From: Devosia sp.
GTDB taxonomy: Bacteria > Pseudomonadota > Alphaproteobacteria > Rhizobiales > Devosiaceae
Reading direction: 5' to 3'
NCBI RefSeq assembly: GCF_014860165.1
Contig: NZ_JACZKG010000017.1
Coordinates: 1-64,000, forward strand
Length of the DNA: 64,000 bases
The translations under genes were made by a program, and so were the position numbers. Positions 37,605 to 45,659 of the stretch are shown here, one piece after another. Position 1 is the first letter of the stretch; every line of letters starts with the position of its first letter. The notes under the pieces were generated by a model. That model was not told where the DNA came from. It worked only from the letters and a program-made list of their open reading frames with translations, and ran no database searches.

Positions 37605-37638
37605 GGGCTCCGGCGCCGCGCCGGGGCCCTTTTGTTTT
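37605..37638 (+). terminator. Rho-independent terminator after lpd
   Basis: An 11-bp stem (GGGCTCCGGCG / CGCCGGGGCCC) with a CCG loop is followed by TTTTGTTTT, 25 nt after the lpd stop. Confidence 0.9.
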
Positions 37639-38072
37639 GGGCATGCCGAAGCGGCCGGCTCACCCCACCACTGTTCACGCCACTCGGGCGAACCCCGAGC
37701 GGCCATGTCACCCAAAATCGCTCCACTGGAGCGATCTTGCCTGCGGCCGGATCGAAGCCGGCAGGCCGCTCATGCGTGTGGTTAGGAGGGGGTACTCCGA
37801 TGCCTGTGGCGGTCGTGGTCGGCTAGGTGCAGAGCCCTCGGGTCAAGCCCTGATTGACGGCCGGTGGGCTGGACGAATAGTCATCATACAACATCCTGAG
37901 TTTTGTATGTTGACTTACCAGTCCCTCTTCCATACCAGTTTCAACACCAAGCCTGCTCGGAGTCCAGAGGGCGCGTGCGGACTTGAGCGAGGGGTGAAAC
38001 CCGTCGCGTGCAACGGCATCGGCAAACGGCGCGGAGGACGGGCCGGACCGGTGCCACTTTGGGAGGACATCC
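37639..38072. other. Palindrome-rich intergenic region before the TRAP operon
   Basis: A 434-nt region without a convincing gene. It holds a perfect palindrome ATCGCTCCA-C-TGGAGCGAT at 37717-37735, a second stem (GCCTGCGGC...GCCGGCAGGC) at about 37739-37767, and a half copy of REP family 1 at 37828-37860. A candidate operator/promoter for the TRAP operon is at 37885-37915. Confidence 0.6.
37885..37938 (+). promoter_or_regulatory. Candidate operator and promoter of the uronate TRAP operon
   Basis: An inverted repeat CATACAA-N11-TTGTATG (37885-37909) abuts a TTGACT -35-like hexamer (37910-37915). A weak TACCAG is at the -10 distance (37933-37938). This is a plausible site for the GntR-family regulator encoded in the same operon. 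The assignment is an inference from position and symmetry. Confidence 0.45.
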
Positions 38073-39053
38073 ATGTTTCATCTGCCTAAACTGGCAGCGA
38101 CGGCGCTCGTTGTTGCATCCCTGATGGTTTCGACCGCCAGCGCCCAGACGGTGCTGCGCTCATCCGATACCCATCCGGACGGCTATCCGACCGTCGAGGC
38201 GGTCAAGTATTTCGGTGAACTGCTGAGCGAAAAAACCGGCGGGCGCTACTCGGTCGAAGTGTTCCACTCGGCCCAGCTGGGTCAGGAAGCTGACACGATC
38301 GAACAGACCCAGTTCGGCGTGATCGATCTCAATCGCATCTCCATCGGCGCCTTCGGCACCCAGGTGCCGGAAGCGACGGTAACGCAGCTGCCATATATCT
38401 TCCGCTCGGCAGATCACTTCCACGCCGTGCTGGACGGTCCGATCGGCGAGGAAATCCTGGCTGCCTTCGACGCCGTCGATGTGGTGGCCCTCGCCTATTA
38501 CGACGGCGGCGCCCGCTCGTTTTACAACAGCGAAAAGCCGATCGCCTCGATCGAGGATATGGCAGGCATGAAGATGCGCGTCATGCAGTCGGACATTTTC
38601 GTCGACATGGTCGCGGCCTTGGGCGGCAATGCCACGCCGATGCCTTATGGCGAAGTCTATTCGGGTATCCAGACCGGCGTCATCGACGGTGCCGAGAACA
38701 ACTATCCGAGCTACGACACGGCCGGCCATGCCGAAGTCGCCAAGTATTACTCGCTCGACGAGCACCTGATGGTGCCGGAAGTGCTTGTCATCTCCAAGAT
38801 CGTCTGGGACGGGCTGACCCCTGAAGATCAGGCCCTGTTCCGCGAAGCGGCCAAGGAGTCGGTGGCCAAGCAGCGTGAGCTGTGGGCCGCCAAGGAAGTT
38901 GAATCCAAGGCCAAGGTGGAAGCCCTGGGCGCCCAGATCAATACGGTCGACAAGGCCCCCTTCATCGAAGCCATGAAGCCGGTTTACGAAAAGTACGTCA
39001 CCGATCCCAAGCTGCAGGACCTGGTGGCGCGCATTCAGGCGACTGAAGGCTAG
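38073..39053 (+). CDS. TRAP transporter substrate-binding protein (DctP family)
   Basis: A 326-residue periplasmic binding protein with signal peptide ending [11 protein letters not shown] before QT, and an AGGA ribosome site. Family features are [73 protein letters not shown] (including the conserved acid-binding Arg in KMRVMQS) and a C-terminal helix. It feeds the DctQM membrane components that follow. The operon partners (KduI, KduD, KdgF) point to a uronate or unsaturated uronide as ligand; DctP proteins usually bind carboxylates. Confidence 0.92.
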   Translation: MFHLPKLAATALVVASLMVSTASAQTVLRSSDTHPDGYPTVEAVKYFGELLSEKTGGRYSVEVFHSAQLGQEADTIEQTQFGVIDLNRISIGAFGTQVPEATVTQLPYIFRSADHFHAVLDGPIGEEILAAFDAVDVVALAYYDGGARSFYNSEKPIASIEDMAGMKMRVMQSDIFVDMVAALGGNATPMPYGEVYSGIQTGVIDGAENNYPSYDTAGHAEVAKYYSLDEHLMVPEVLVISKIVWDGLTPEDQALFREAAKESVAKQRELWAAKEVESKAKVEALGAQINTVDKAPFIEAMKPVYEKYVTDPKLQDLVARIQATEG

Positions 39054-39094
39054 CCTGACCGATCCTAGGCGTGGCTCAATTCTGGCCACCCACA

Positions 39095-39290
39095 CCGAAC
39101 GGCACCTCCCCCTTTGATGGGGGAGGTTGGGAGGGGGTGACGGGAGCCCCGATACTGGGGCCAGCATACCCCCACCCTAGCTGCGCTAGCCCCTTTCAGG
39201 GCCAAGCTTCGCTACCCTCCCCACAAGGGGGAGGGTGATCGACGAAGAAGCTGGGGAAGGTGGAGCAGAGCTCACCATGAGGTCTAAACA
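39095..39290. repeat. C/G-run palindromic repeats between TRAP genes
   Basis: Several palindromes of CCTCCCC/GGGGGAGG type (about 39105-39125 and 39215-39236) occur, and a short copy of the family 2 arm (CTCACCATGAGGTC) ends just before the dctQ start. They lie inside the operon between dctP and dctQ, so they may reduce downstream expression or stabilise the dctP message. Confidence 0.65.
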
Positions 39291-39818
39291 ATGAAATCCT
39301 GGCTATTGCCAATCAGTCGCGGCTTGGGGCGACTTTCAAGCGCCATCCTGTGGCTGGCCGGCATTGGCCTGATCGCCATGACTGTCATCGTCGCCTATCA
39401 GGTGTTCATGCGCTTCGTGATCAACGCGTCGCCGTCGTGGACGGAAGCTGGCGCGATCATGCTGGTCACCTGGTTCGTGTTTCTGGGCGCCGCTGTCGGC
39501 GTGCGCGAAAACTTCCATATGGGTTTTGACGTGCTGCTTTATGTGTTGCCCGGCGGCGCCAAGCCCTGGCTGCGCGGCATCAGCGACGTCGCCATCTTCG
39601 CCTTTGCCTTCGGCATGCTGTGGTATGGCGGGGAACTGGCGATACGCTACTGGTCGACCCGCATTCCGGTGCTCGGACTGCCAACCTCCTTCACCTATTT
39701 CCCAATCGTGGTTTCGGGCTTTCTGATGTGCCTGTTTGCGGCTGAGCGCTTCCTGCTGCGTCTCGCCGGCGAGCCGGTCGATGACGTCGCGGCCGACCCT
39801 GCTATCACCGAGGCCTGA
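39291..39818 (+). CDS. TRAP transporter small permease (DctQ family)
   Basis: A 175-residue membrane protein with four hydrophobic helices. It carries the DctQ pattern IVAYQVFMRFVINASPSWTEAGAIMLVTWFVFLGAAVGVRENFHMGFD. It pairs with the large DctM permease, which starts 5 nt after its stop. Together with DctP it forms a Na+-driven high-affinity importer. Confidence 0.92.
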   Translation: MKSWLLPISRGLGRLSSAILWLAGIGLIAMTVIVAYQVFMRFVINASPSWTEAGAIMLVTWFVFLGAAVGVRENFHMGFDVLLYVLPGGAKPWLRGISDVAIFAFAFGMLWYGGELAIRYWSTRIPVLGLPTSFTYFPIVVSGFLMCLFAAERFLLRLAGEPVDDVAADPAITEA

Positions 39819-39823
39819 CGCAT

Positions 39824-41107
39824 ATGGAATACTGGATTCTCTTCGGCGTCTTCACGGTACTGATGGTGATCGGTACGCCGATCGCCTATTGCCTGGGCAT
39901 TGCCAGCTTCGCCACCATCATCTATCTCGGCCGCCCGGCCATCGTGGTGTTCCAACAGCTCAATTCCGGCGTCTCGGCGTTCAGCCTGCTGGCCATTCCA
40001 TTCTTCATCTTTGCCGGAGACCTGATGATGCGTGGCGGCATAGCCGAGCGCATCATTGCTTTCGCCGGCTCGCTGATCGGACATGTGCGTGGCGGCCTGG
40101 GGCAGGTCAATATTGCGGCGTCGACGCTGTTCGGTGGTATTTCCGGCTCGGCCGTGGCTGAGGCGGCCGCCGTCGGCGGGATCATGATCCCGCAGATGAA
40201 GGCGCGGGGCTATGGTACGGACTACGCGGTCAACGTCACCTCGATGGCGGCGCTGATCGCCCTGCTGCTGCCGCCCAGCCACAACATGATCATCTATTCG
40301 CTCTCTGGCGGCGGCAATATCTCCATTGCCGACCTGTTCACTGCAGGCATCATTCCGGGCCTGCTGCTGGCGCTGGCGCTGAGCGTCACCGCCTATATCG
40401 TGGCGGTCAAGCGCGGCTACCCGACCGAGCCCTTTCCCGGCTTCAGGAAGGCCGGTTATTTCCTCGTCGTTGCCATTCCCGGACTGATGCTGATCGCCAT
40501 CATCTTCGGCGGGGTTCGTTCGGGCATTTTTACCGCCACGGAAAGTTCGTGCATCGCGGTATTCTACGCGTTCTTCGTGACGCTGCTGGTCTATCGCTCG
40601 CTGAGCTGGAGTGAGTTCGTGCATTCGGTGCTGGGGGCGGTGCGGACGACGTCGATGGTGCTGTTCATCATCGGCGCGGCGGCGTCGTTTGGCTGGCTGA
40701 TGGCCTATCTCAAGGTGGCGATCATTCTCACCGACGGAATCGCGGCGATCTCGAGCGATCCGCTGGTGGTGCTGCTGCTGATCAACGTTCTGCTGCTGGT
40801 GCTCGGTACCTTCATGGATATGGGGCCGCTCATCATCATCACCACGCCCATCTTCCTGCCGATCGCCAAGTCCTTTGGCATCGACCCCGTGCATTTCGGG
40901 GTGATCATGATCCTCAACCTGGGCATCGGGCTCAACACGCCGCCGCTGGGGCCGGTGCAGTTCGTTGCCGCGGCCGTGGGCAAGATATCGGTCTGGGATG
41001 CGATGAAGAGCATCTGGCCATTCTATCTGGCCGGGATCGTCGTGCTGGGGCTCGTTACCTACATTCCGGCGCTGTCGCTCTGGCTGCCGGCGCTGTTCCG
41101 GGGATAG
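39824..41107 (+). CDS. TRAP transporter large permease (DctM family)
   Basis: A 427-residue protein with about 12 helices. DctM motifs are FFIFAGDLMMRGGIAERI, LFGGISGSAVAEAAAVGGIMIPQMKARGY, LLPPSHNMIIYS and LNLGIGLNTPPLGPVQFVA. It is the ion-coupled translocation subunit. It is followed almost immediately by the GntR regulator, so the importer, regulator and uronate enzymes form one transcription unit. Confidence 0.95.
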   Translation: MEYWILFGVFTVLMVIGTPIAYCLGIASFATIIYLGRPAIVVFQQLNSGVSAFSLLAIPFFIFAGDLMMRGGIAERIIAFAGSLIGHVRGGLGQVNIAASTLFGGISGSAVAEAAAVGGIMIPQMKARGYGTDYAVNVTSMAALIALLLPPSHNMIIYSLSGGGNISIADLFTAGIIPGLLLALALSVTAYIVAVKRGYPTEPFPGFRKAGYFLVVAIPGLMLIAIIFGGVRSGIFTATESSCIAVFYAFFVTLLVYRSLSWSEFVHSVLGAVRTTSMVLFIIGAAASFGWLMAYLKVAIILTDGIAAISSDPLVVLLLINVLLLVLGTFMDMGPLIIITTPIFLPIAKSFGIDPVHFGVIMILNLGIGLNTPPLGPVQFVAAAVGKISVWDAMKSIWPFYLAGIVVLGLVTYIPALSLWLPALFRG

Positions 41108-41111
41108 GGTG

Positions 41112-41861
41112 ATGAGTCTCAGCGACGAGATGACAATTCCCGGGCGCAAGCCGAAGCTGGCTGACCTCGTGATCGGGACGCTGCGCAAGCGCATCAGCGC
41201 CGGCGAATACCGCGCAGGCACCAAGCTGCCGACCGAGAGCCAGATGACCACGATATTCGGCGTCAGCCGCACCGTGGTGCGGGAGGCGATCGCGGCCTTG
41301 TCGGCCGATGGACTGGTGCAGCCGCGGCAGGGGGCCGGGGTGTTCGTCGTCGGCAATGCGGCGAGCCCATTCACGGCAATCGGCGCGGACACGTCCAACA
41401 AGATTTCGGTCGCCATCAATGTGCTCGAAGTGCGCATGGGGATCGAGATCGAGTCGGCGGGGCTGGCGGCGCTGCGTCGCAGCGCCAGCCAGGAGGCGGC
41501 GATCCAGGAGGCGTGGAACGAGTTCGAGCGGCTGATGAAGCTCGGGACGCCCACGGGCAAGACCGATTTCGCCTTTCATCGCGCCATCGCGGCGGCGACG
41601 AACAATCCATTCTACATCGAGGTGCTGGACGGGCTGGGCAGCCGGACCATTCCCTGTGACGTGGCTTCGCCATGGGGCACGGAAAGCGTGCTGACATTCG
41701 AATATCAGGCGGGGCTGCAACGGGAGCACCTGGCCATTCTCAAGGCCATTTCGGCGCAGGATGCCGGGGCGGCGCGCGAGGCGATGCGCCAGCATCTGTC
41801 GCTGAGCCAGGAGCGCTATCGCCAGCGGCTGCGTGAACAATCGACGGCAAAACAGGACTGA
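41112..41861 (+). CDS. GntR-family (FadR subfamily) transcriptional regulator of uronate use
   Basis: An N-terminal winged helix (KLPTESQMTTIFGVSRTVVREAIAALSADGLVQPRQGAGVFV) and a C-terminal FCD-type effector domain with the metal or ligand motif DFAFHRAIAAATNNPFYIEVL. The ATG at 41112 lies 4 nt after the dctM stop. The 249-residue length is typical. As an operon member it probably represses the operon and is released by a uronate intermediate (inference), perhaps through the inverted repeat at 37885-37909. Confidence 0.88.
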   Translation: MSLSDEMTIPGRKPKLADLVIGTLRKRISAGEYRAGTKLPTESQMTTIFGVSRTVVREAIAALSADGLVQPRQGAGVFVVGNAASPFTAIGADTSNKISVAINVLEVRMGIEIESAGLAALRRSASQEAAIQEAWNEFERLMKLGTPTGKTDFAFHRAIAAATNNPFYIEVLDGLGSRTIPCDVASPWGTESVLTFEYQAGLQREHLAILKAISAQDAGAAREAMRQHLSLSQERYRQRLREQSTAKQD

Positions 41862-41863
41862 GC

Positions 41864-42694
41864 ATGAGTACCGATTTCGACATCCGCTTCGCCATTGACC
41901 CGGTCAGCGCCGCCACCATGAATACCGAGGAGCTGCGCGACCATTTCCTGGTCAACGACCTGTTCGTTCCTGGCGCTGTCAACTGGACCTATACCCACTA
42001 CGACCGCATGGCGGTGGGCAGCGCGGCGCCAGACGCCAAGCCACTGGTGCTGGAGACCATCAAGCCGACCGGCACGGAGAACTTTCTCGACCGGCGTGAG
42101 CTGATCGCCGCCAATATCGGCGAGGCGGGAACAATCACGGTTGATGGTACCGATTATGCAGTGGGCGCGCGCGACATGCTTTATGTGGGCATGGGCGCCC
42201 AGGATGTGCGGTTTGCCGGCCAGGGCGCCAAGTTCTACCTGCTCAGCGCCCCGGCCCATGCCAGCCATCCCACGACCCTGATCAGGCAGAGCGACGCCAA
42301 GCGGCTGGATCTCGGGAGCCAGGAGACGGCGAACGAGCGCAGCATCTTCCAGTTCGTCAATGCCGACAGCGTCAAGACCTGCCAATTGGTGGTGGGGCTG
42401 ACCAGCTTCGCGCCCGGCTCGGTGTGGAACACCATGCCGGCGCATGTGCATGACCGGCGCATGGAGGCCTATCTCTATTTCGACCTCAAGCCGGATGCCT
42501 TCGTGGTGCATCTGATGGGCGAGCCGGACGAGACGCGGCACCTGATCGTGCGCAATGAGGAGGCGGTGATCTCGCCGCCCTGGTCGATCCATTCGGGCGC
42601 GGGGACGGGGGCCTATACCTTCATCTGGGCGATGGCCGGCGACAATGTCGACTATACCGATGTCGACAAGATCGGCATGGACGAATTGCTGTGA
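41864..42694 (+). CDS. kduI: 5-dehydro-4-deoxy-D-glucuronate isomerase
   Basis: KduI converts 5-keto-4-deoxyuronate to 2,5-diketo-3-deoxygluconate in pectin and unsaturated uronate breakdown. At 276 residues it is the usual length, and it carries the zinc-binding cupin motif PAHVHDRRMEAYLYFD (His, His, Glu) with family blocks FLVNDLFVPGAVNWTYTHYDRM and FLDRRELIAANIGEAGTI. It starts 2 nt after the regulator stop and overlaps kduD by four bases. Confidence 0.96.
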   Translation: MSTDFDIRFAIDPVSAATMNTEELRDHFLVNDLFVPGAVNWTYTHYDRMAVGSAAPDAKPLVLETIKPTGTENFLDRRELIAANIGEAGTITVDGTDYAVGARDMLYVGMGAQDVRFAGQGAKFYLLSAPAHASHPTTLIRQSDAKRLDLGSQETANERSIFQFVNADSVKTCQLVVGLTSFAPGSVWNTMPAHVHDRRMEAYLYFDLKPDAFVVHLMGEPDETRHLIVRNEEAVISPPWSIHSGAGTGAYTFIWAMAGDNVDYTDVDKIGMDELL

Positions 42695-43455
42695 GCGATC
42701 TCAGCGCATTCAGCCTCGCCGGCAAGACCATCATGGTCACGGGCGCCAATACCGGGATCGGGCAGGGCATCGCGCTATCGGTGGCCCGGGCCGGCGGCAG
42801 GGTGATCGGGGTCGGGCGCTCCAGCATGGAGGAGACGGAAGGCCTGGTCCGCGGCGCCGGGGCAGCCTTTGTCGGCATGGGCGCCGATCTCTCGTCGGTG
42901 CCGGCGGCGCAGGACATGTTCGAGGCGGCGTGGATCGCCCATGGGCCGATCGACGGGCTGGTCAACAATGCCGGCATCATCAAGCGGGTGGACGCGGTGG
43001 ACTTCACCGAAGCCGACTGGGACCAGGTGATGGACATCAATCTCAAGACGATGTTCTTCCTGTGCCAGGCGCTGGGGCGGAAGGCGATCGAGGCTGGACG
43101 GGCCGCCAGGATCGTCAATATCGCGTCGATGCTGAGCTTTCAGGGCGGTATTCGCGTCGCCAGCTATACGGCCTCGAAAAGCGGTGTGCTGGGTATTACG
43201 CGGCTGCTGGCCAATGAGTGGGCGGCCAAGGGCATCAACGTGAACTCGATCGCGCCAGGCTATATCGAGACCAACAATACCGAGGCTTTGCGGGCCGATC
43301 CCGACCGTTCGGCATCCATTCTCGGACGCATTCCGGCGGGACGCTGGGGCGTACCGTCCGACATTGGCGACGCGGCGGTGTTCCTGCTGTCGGGCGCTTC
43401 CAACTATATGCATGGCGCCGTCATCCCGGTGGATGGCGGGTGGCTGGCGAGGTAA
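42691..43455 (+). CDS. kduD: 2-dehydro-3-deoxy-D-gluconate 5-dehydrogenase
   Basis: An SDR of 254 residues that reduces 2,5-diketo-3-deoxygluconate to 2-keto-3-deoxygluconate (KDG). Cofactor loop TGANTGIGQGIA, NNAG in VNNAGIIKRVD, active site NIASMLSFQGGIRVASYTASKSG and the C-terminal YMHGAVIPVDGGWLAR. The GTG start at 42691 overlaps the kduI stop (GTGA), giving translational coupling. Homology and context agree. Confidence 0.94.
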   Translation: MSDLSAFSLAGKTIMVTGANTGIGQGIALSVARAGGRVIGVGRSSMEETEGLVRGAGAAFVGMGADLSSVPAAQDMFEAAWIAHGPIDGLVNNAGIIKRVDAVDFTEADWDQVMDINLKTMFFLCQALGRKAIEAGRAARIVNIASMLSFQGGIRVASYTASKSGVLGITRLLANEWAAKGINVNSIAPGYIETNNTEALRADPDRSASILGRIPAGRWGVPSDIGDAAVFLLSGASNYMHGAVIPVDGGWLAR

Positions 43456-43461
43456 ATCAGA

Positions 43462-43797
43462 GTGACTGAACAGAAACTGTTCGCGCAGGCGGATGAGGGC
43501 GAGACGGTGGTGCTCGCGCCGGGCAATACGCGGCGCGTGCTGATCCATACGCCCGAGCTGATGCAGGTGGAATTCGGCTTCGACAAGGGCGCGGTCGGGG
43601 CGCTGCATAGTCATCCGCATGTGCAGGTGAGCTATGTGGCCGAGGGGACCTTCGAGGTGACGATCGACGGCAAGACGGCAGTCGTTGGCACGGGGGGCAG
43701 CTTCATCGTGCCATCTGGGCTGGTGCATGGTGTGGTGGCGCTGGAGAAGGGGCGACTGGTTGATGTGTTTACGCCGCTGCGGGCGGACTTCTTGTAG
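43462..43797 (+). CDS. kdgF: KdgF-like cupin acting on unsaturated uronates
   Basis: A 111-residue single-domain cupin starting at GTG 43462. Metal ligands lie in GALHSHPHVQVSYVAEGTFEV (His, His, Gln region) and VPSGLVHGVVAL, and the end reads VDVFTPLRADFL as in KdgF proteins. KdgF catalyses conversion of Delta4,5-unsaturated galacturonate/uronate to the linear ketouronate that KduI uses (established for the family). Its place 6 nt after kduD strongly supports this role. Confidence 0.87.
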   Translation: MTEQKLFAQADEGETVVLAPGNTRRVLIHTPELMQVEFGFDKGAVGALHSHPHVQVSYVAEGTFEVTIDGKTAVVGTGGSFIVPSGLVHGVVALEKGRLVDVFTPLRADFL

Positions 43798-43819
43798 GGT
43801 GAGGTCTCCTCACACGCCG

Positions 43820-43925
43820 CGGTGTCATTCCGGCGAAGGCCGGAATCCATGCGGCGAGCGCGCCACACGCTGGATGTCGCTGAGGACCACGGACGTGGAT
43901 TCCGGCCTTCGCCGGAATGACACCG
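43820..43925. repeat. Perfect 30-bp inverted repeat between convergent genes
   Basis: Arms 43820-43849 and 43896-43925 are exact reverse complements, separated by 46 nt. Each arm carries its own inner palindrome (CCGGCGAAGGCCGG). It lies between the kdgF stop and the convergent M15-like gene. It could act as a bidirectional terminator, and the arm perfection suggests recent spread or conversion. Confidence 0.85.
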
Positions 43926-43944
43926 TGGTTGGGTTGGCTAGAGA

Positions 43945-44565
43945 TCACCCGATCTCCTCCAGCATCGCTGCATAGGCCTCGTCATGCCTTCCGGCCCAGT
44001 TGGGTTTGCCCGGCCCGGTGAATCGGCCCCGTCTCGGCGGGATGAAGCTGTAGATCTTGCGCTCCGATTCTTGGCGCCATTGCAGGTTGAAGGCGGCGAG
44101 CCTGGGGAAGAATTCCATGTCGGAATAGGGGAGGTGGTCATGCACCCACCAGGCCATGGCTTCCCAATCGCCGGTGCGCTCGTAATAGGGCACGAAGCGG
44201 TTGACGACCACGCAGGCGGTGGCGCCCATGCGGCCGCTGGCGTCGCGGCGGTCCCAGATGTGGCCGGCATAGTTGGTTTCGTTGCGGCCGCAATTGAGCT
44301 TGTTGATATTGCCGAAATGGTTGACCTCGGGCGAGCGATAGGCGGAGCGGATGGAGATCTTGCCGAAACGGGCCTGCAGCGGTTCGAGCAGGGTTTCGCA
44401 GAGCACTCTGCCGGCGGCGATGGCGAGGTCCGGATCATCGGGGATGTTCTGGAAACCGTGGATCACGGCGATCTCGGAATAGAGAAAATCGCGCAGGAAG
44501 AAGTTCTCGCTGAGCCTGACACGGCCGAGATCTTCGAGGCCTTTGACGGATTTGGGCTGGCGCAT
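43945..44565 (-). CDS. Peptidase M15A-like protein of uncertain function
   Basis: A 206-residue protein (start ATG 44565; the frame opens at 44589). LSENFFLRDFLYSE, then LCETLLEPLQARFGKISIRSAYRSPEVN resembles the start of peptidase M15_3 (DD-carboxypeptidase-like) domains. The expected His/Asp region corresponds loosely to YAGHIWDRRDASGRMGATACVVVN, and DHLPYSDMEFFP may be the final segment. No signal peptide is seen, which is odd for a wall enzyme. The family call is tentative. Confidence 0.55.
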   Translation of the reverse strand: MRQPKSVKGLEDLGRVRLSENFFLRDFLYSEIAVIHGFQNIPDDPDLAIAAGRVLCETLLEPLQARFGKISIRSAYRSPEVNHFGNINKLNCGRNETNYAGHIWDRRDASGRMGATACVVVNRFVPYYERTGDWEAMAWWVHDHLPYSDMEFFPRLAAFNLQWRQESERKIYSFIPPRRGRFTGPGKPNWAGRHDEAYAAMLEEIG

Positions 44566-44639
44566 GGCGGCTCTCACTGGACGCGGCAATCTCTTGCGGT
44601 AACGTGGCGCCGCACAACCCGGTTTCGACAGGACGCCTG

Positions 44640-45251
44640 ATGCTCGAGGTCATTTTCTACATCGCCATTACCGCCGAGGCGATGACCGCGGCACTGGCCG
44701 CCGGGCGGCGCAAGATGGACTGGTTCGGCGTGTGCCTGCTGGCCTGCGTCACCGCCCTGGGCGGGGGAACCATCCGGGACATCTTTCTCGACCACTATCC
44801 GCTGTACTGGGTCAGGAACCCCTATGTGCTGCTGCTGGTCTGCGGGGCGGCGCTGCTGACCATCGCCATGGCCCGGGTGGTGGATCGGCTTCGCTGGCCG
44901 TTCCTGCTGCTGGATGGGCTGGGGCTGGTGGTCTTCACCATCATTGGCTGCAACATCGCCATGGAAATGGGGTCCCATCCGCTGATCGTGCTGATTGCTG
45001 GCATGGTGACCGGCATTTTCGGCGGCATCCTGCGCGACGTGCTGTGCAATGACGTGCCGCTGGTGTTCCGGGGCGAGCTCTATGCCACCGTCTCGATCGT
45101 GACCGGGGCGATCTACTATTTCGGCCTTGCCGCCAATATCTACCCCGATGTGGTGATCATCGCGGCCATTGCCGTGGGTTTCCCGCTGCGCGTGCTGGCC
45201 ATCGTCAAGAAGTGGGAAATGCCCAAATTCGTCTATGACAAGGAGCTGTGA
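44640..45251 (+). CDS. Trimeric intracellular cation (TRIC)-type channel protein, UPF0126
   Basis: A 203-residue inner-membrane protein with seven helices in two homologous halves. The duplicated signature GGGTIRDIFLDHYPLYWV and GGILRDVLCNDVPLVF marks the UPF0126/TRIC family, prokaryotic homologues of potassium-permeable TRIC channels. The start at ATG 44640 has AGGA upstream. The TGA overlaps the next ATG (TGATG), so it is coupled to the DUF4326 gene. Confidence 0.9.
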   Translation: MLEVIFYIAITAEAMTAALAAGRRKMDWFGVCLLACVTALGGGTIRDIFLDHYPLYWVRNPYVLLLVCGAALLTIAMARVVDRLRWPFLLLDGLGLVVFTIIGCNIAMEMGSHPLIVLIAGMVTGIFGGILRDVLCNDVPLVFRGELYATVSIVTGAIYYFGLAANIYPDVVIIAAIAVGFPLRVLAIVKKWEMPKFVYDKEL

Positions 45252-45598
45252 TGAAACCAGTGCGCATCGTGCTGTCGCGTCGCGCGGGGTTTGACCTGCA
45301 GGCCGTTTCACAGGCGCTGAACGGACTGCCGGCGCAATCGGTGGCGCGTCCCGGGCCGTGGGGCAATCCTTTCACCATTGCCGAGGTGATGGAGGAGGCT
45401 GGGCTCGACAAAGAAGCCGCCCAGGCCGAGGCGGTGGCGCGCTACGGGCGCTGGATCGCGGGCGAACTCAAGGGGCCAAAGCCGCCGCCGGCCCGCGAGA
45501 GAATCCGGACCGAGCTGGCGGGCAGGAACCTTGCCTGCTGGTGCCGCGAAGGCTCGCCCTGTCATGTCGATGCGCTGCTCAGGTTGGCCAACGAATAG
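45251..45598 (+). CDS. DUF4326 protein
   Basis: A 115-residue protein starting at ATG 45251 with AGGAG just upstream (a GTG one codon earlier is also possible). The DUF4326 pattern is present: RPGPWGNPF, then YGRWI, then LAGRNLACWCREGSPCHVDALL, including the conserved CWC and CH motif that may bind metal. Function unknown. It is translationally coupled to the TRIC-type channel gene. Confidence 0.82.
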   Translation: MKPVRIVLSRRAGFDLQAVSQALNGLPAQSVARPGPWGNPFTIAEVMEEAGLDKEAAQAEAVARYGRWIAGELKGPKPPPARERIRTELAGRNLACWCREGSPCHVDALLRLANE

Positions 45599-45659
45599 GA
45601 CTTTCGCGCCGTGCCACGATGTGGCAAGGCACTACCATACAAGAAGACGGAGCCTGATT

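Noticed and set aside
37639..38072. A small coding gene in the 434-nt gap before the TRAP operon
   Set aside because: The only open frames run through palindromes and repeat sequence, with no ribosome site or family resemblance.
43798..43944. Insertion sequence remnant suggested by the perfect inverted repeat
   Set aside because: No transposase sequence and no flanking target duplication can be seen; 106 bp is too short for an IS.
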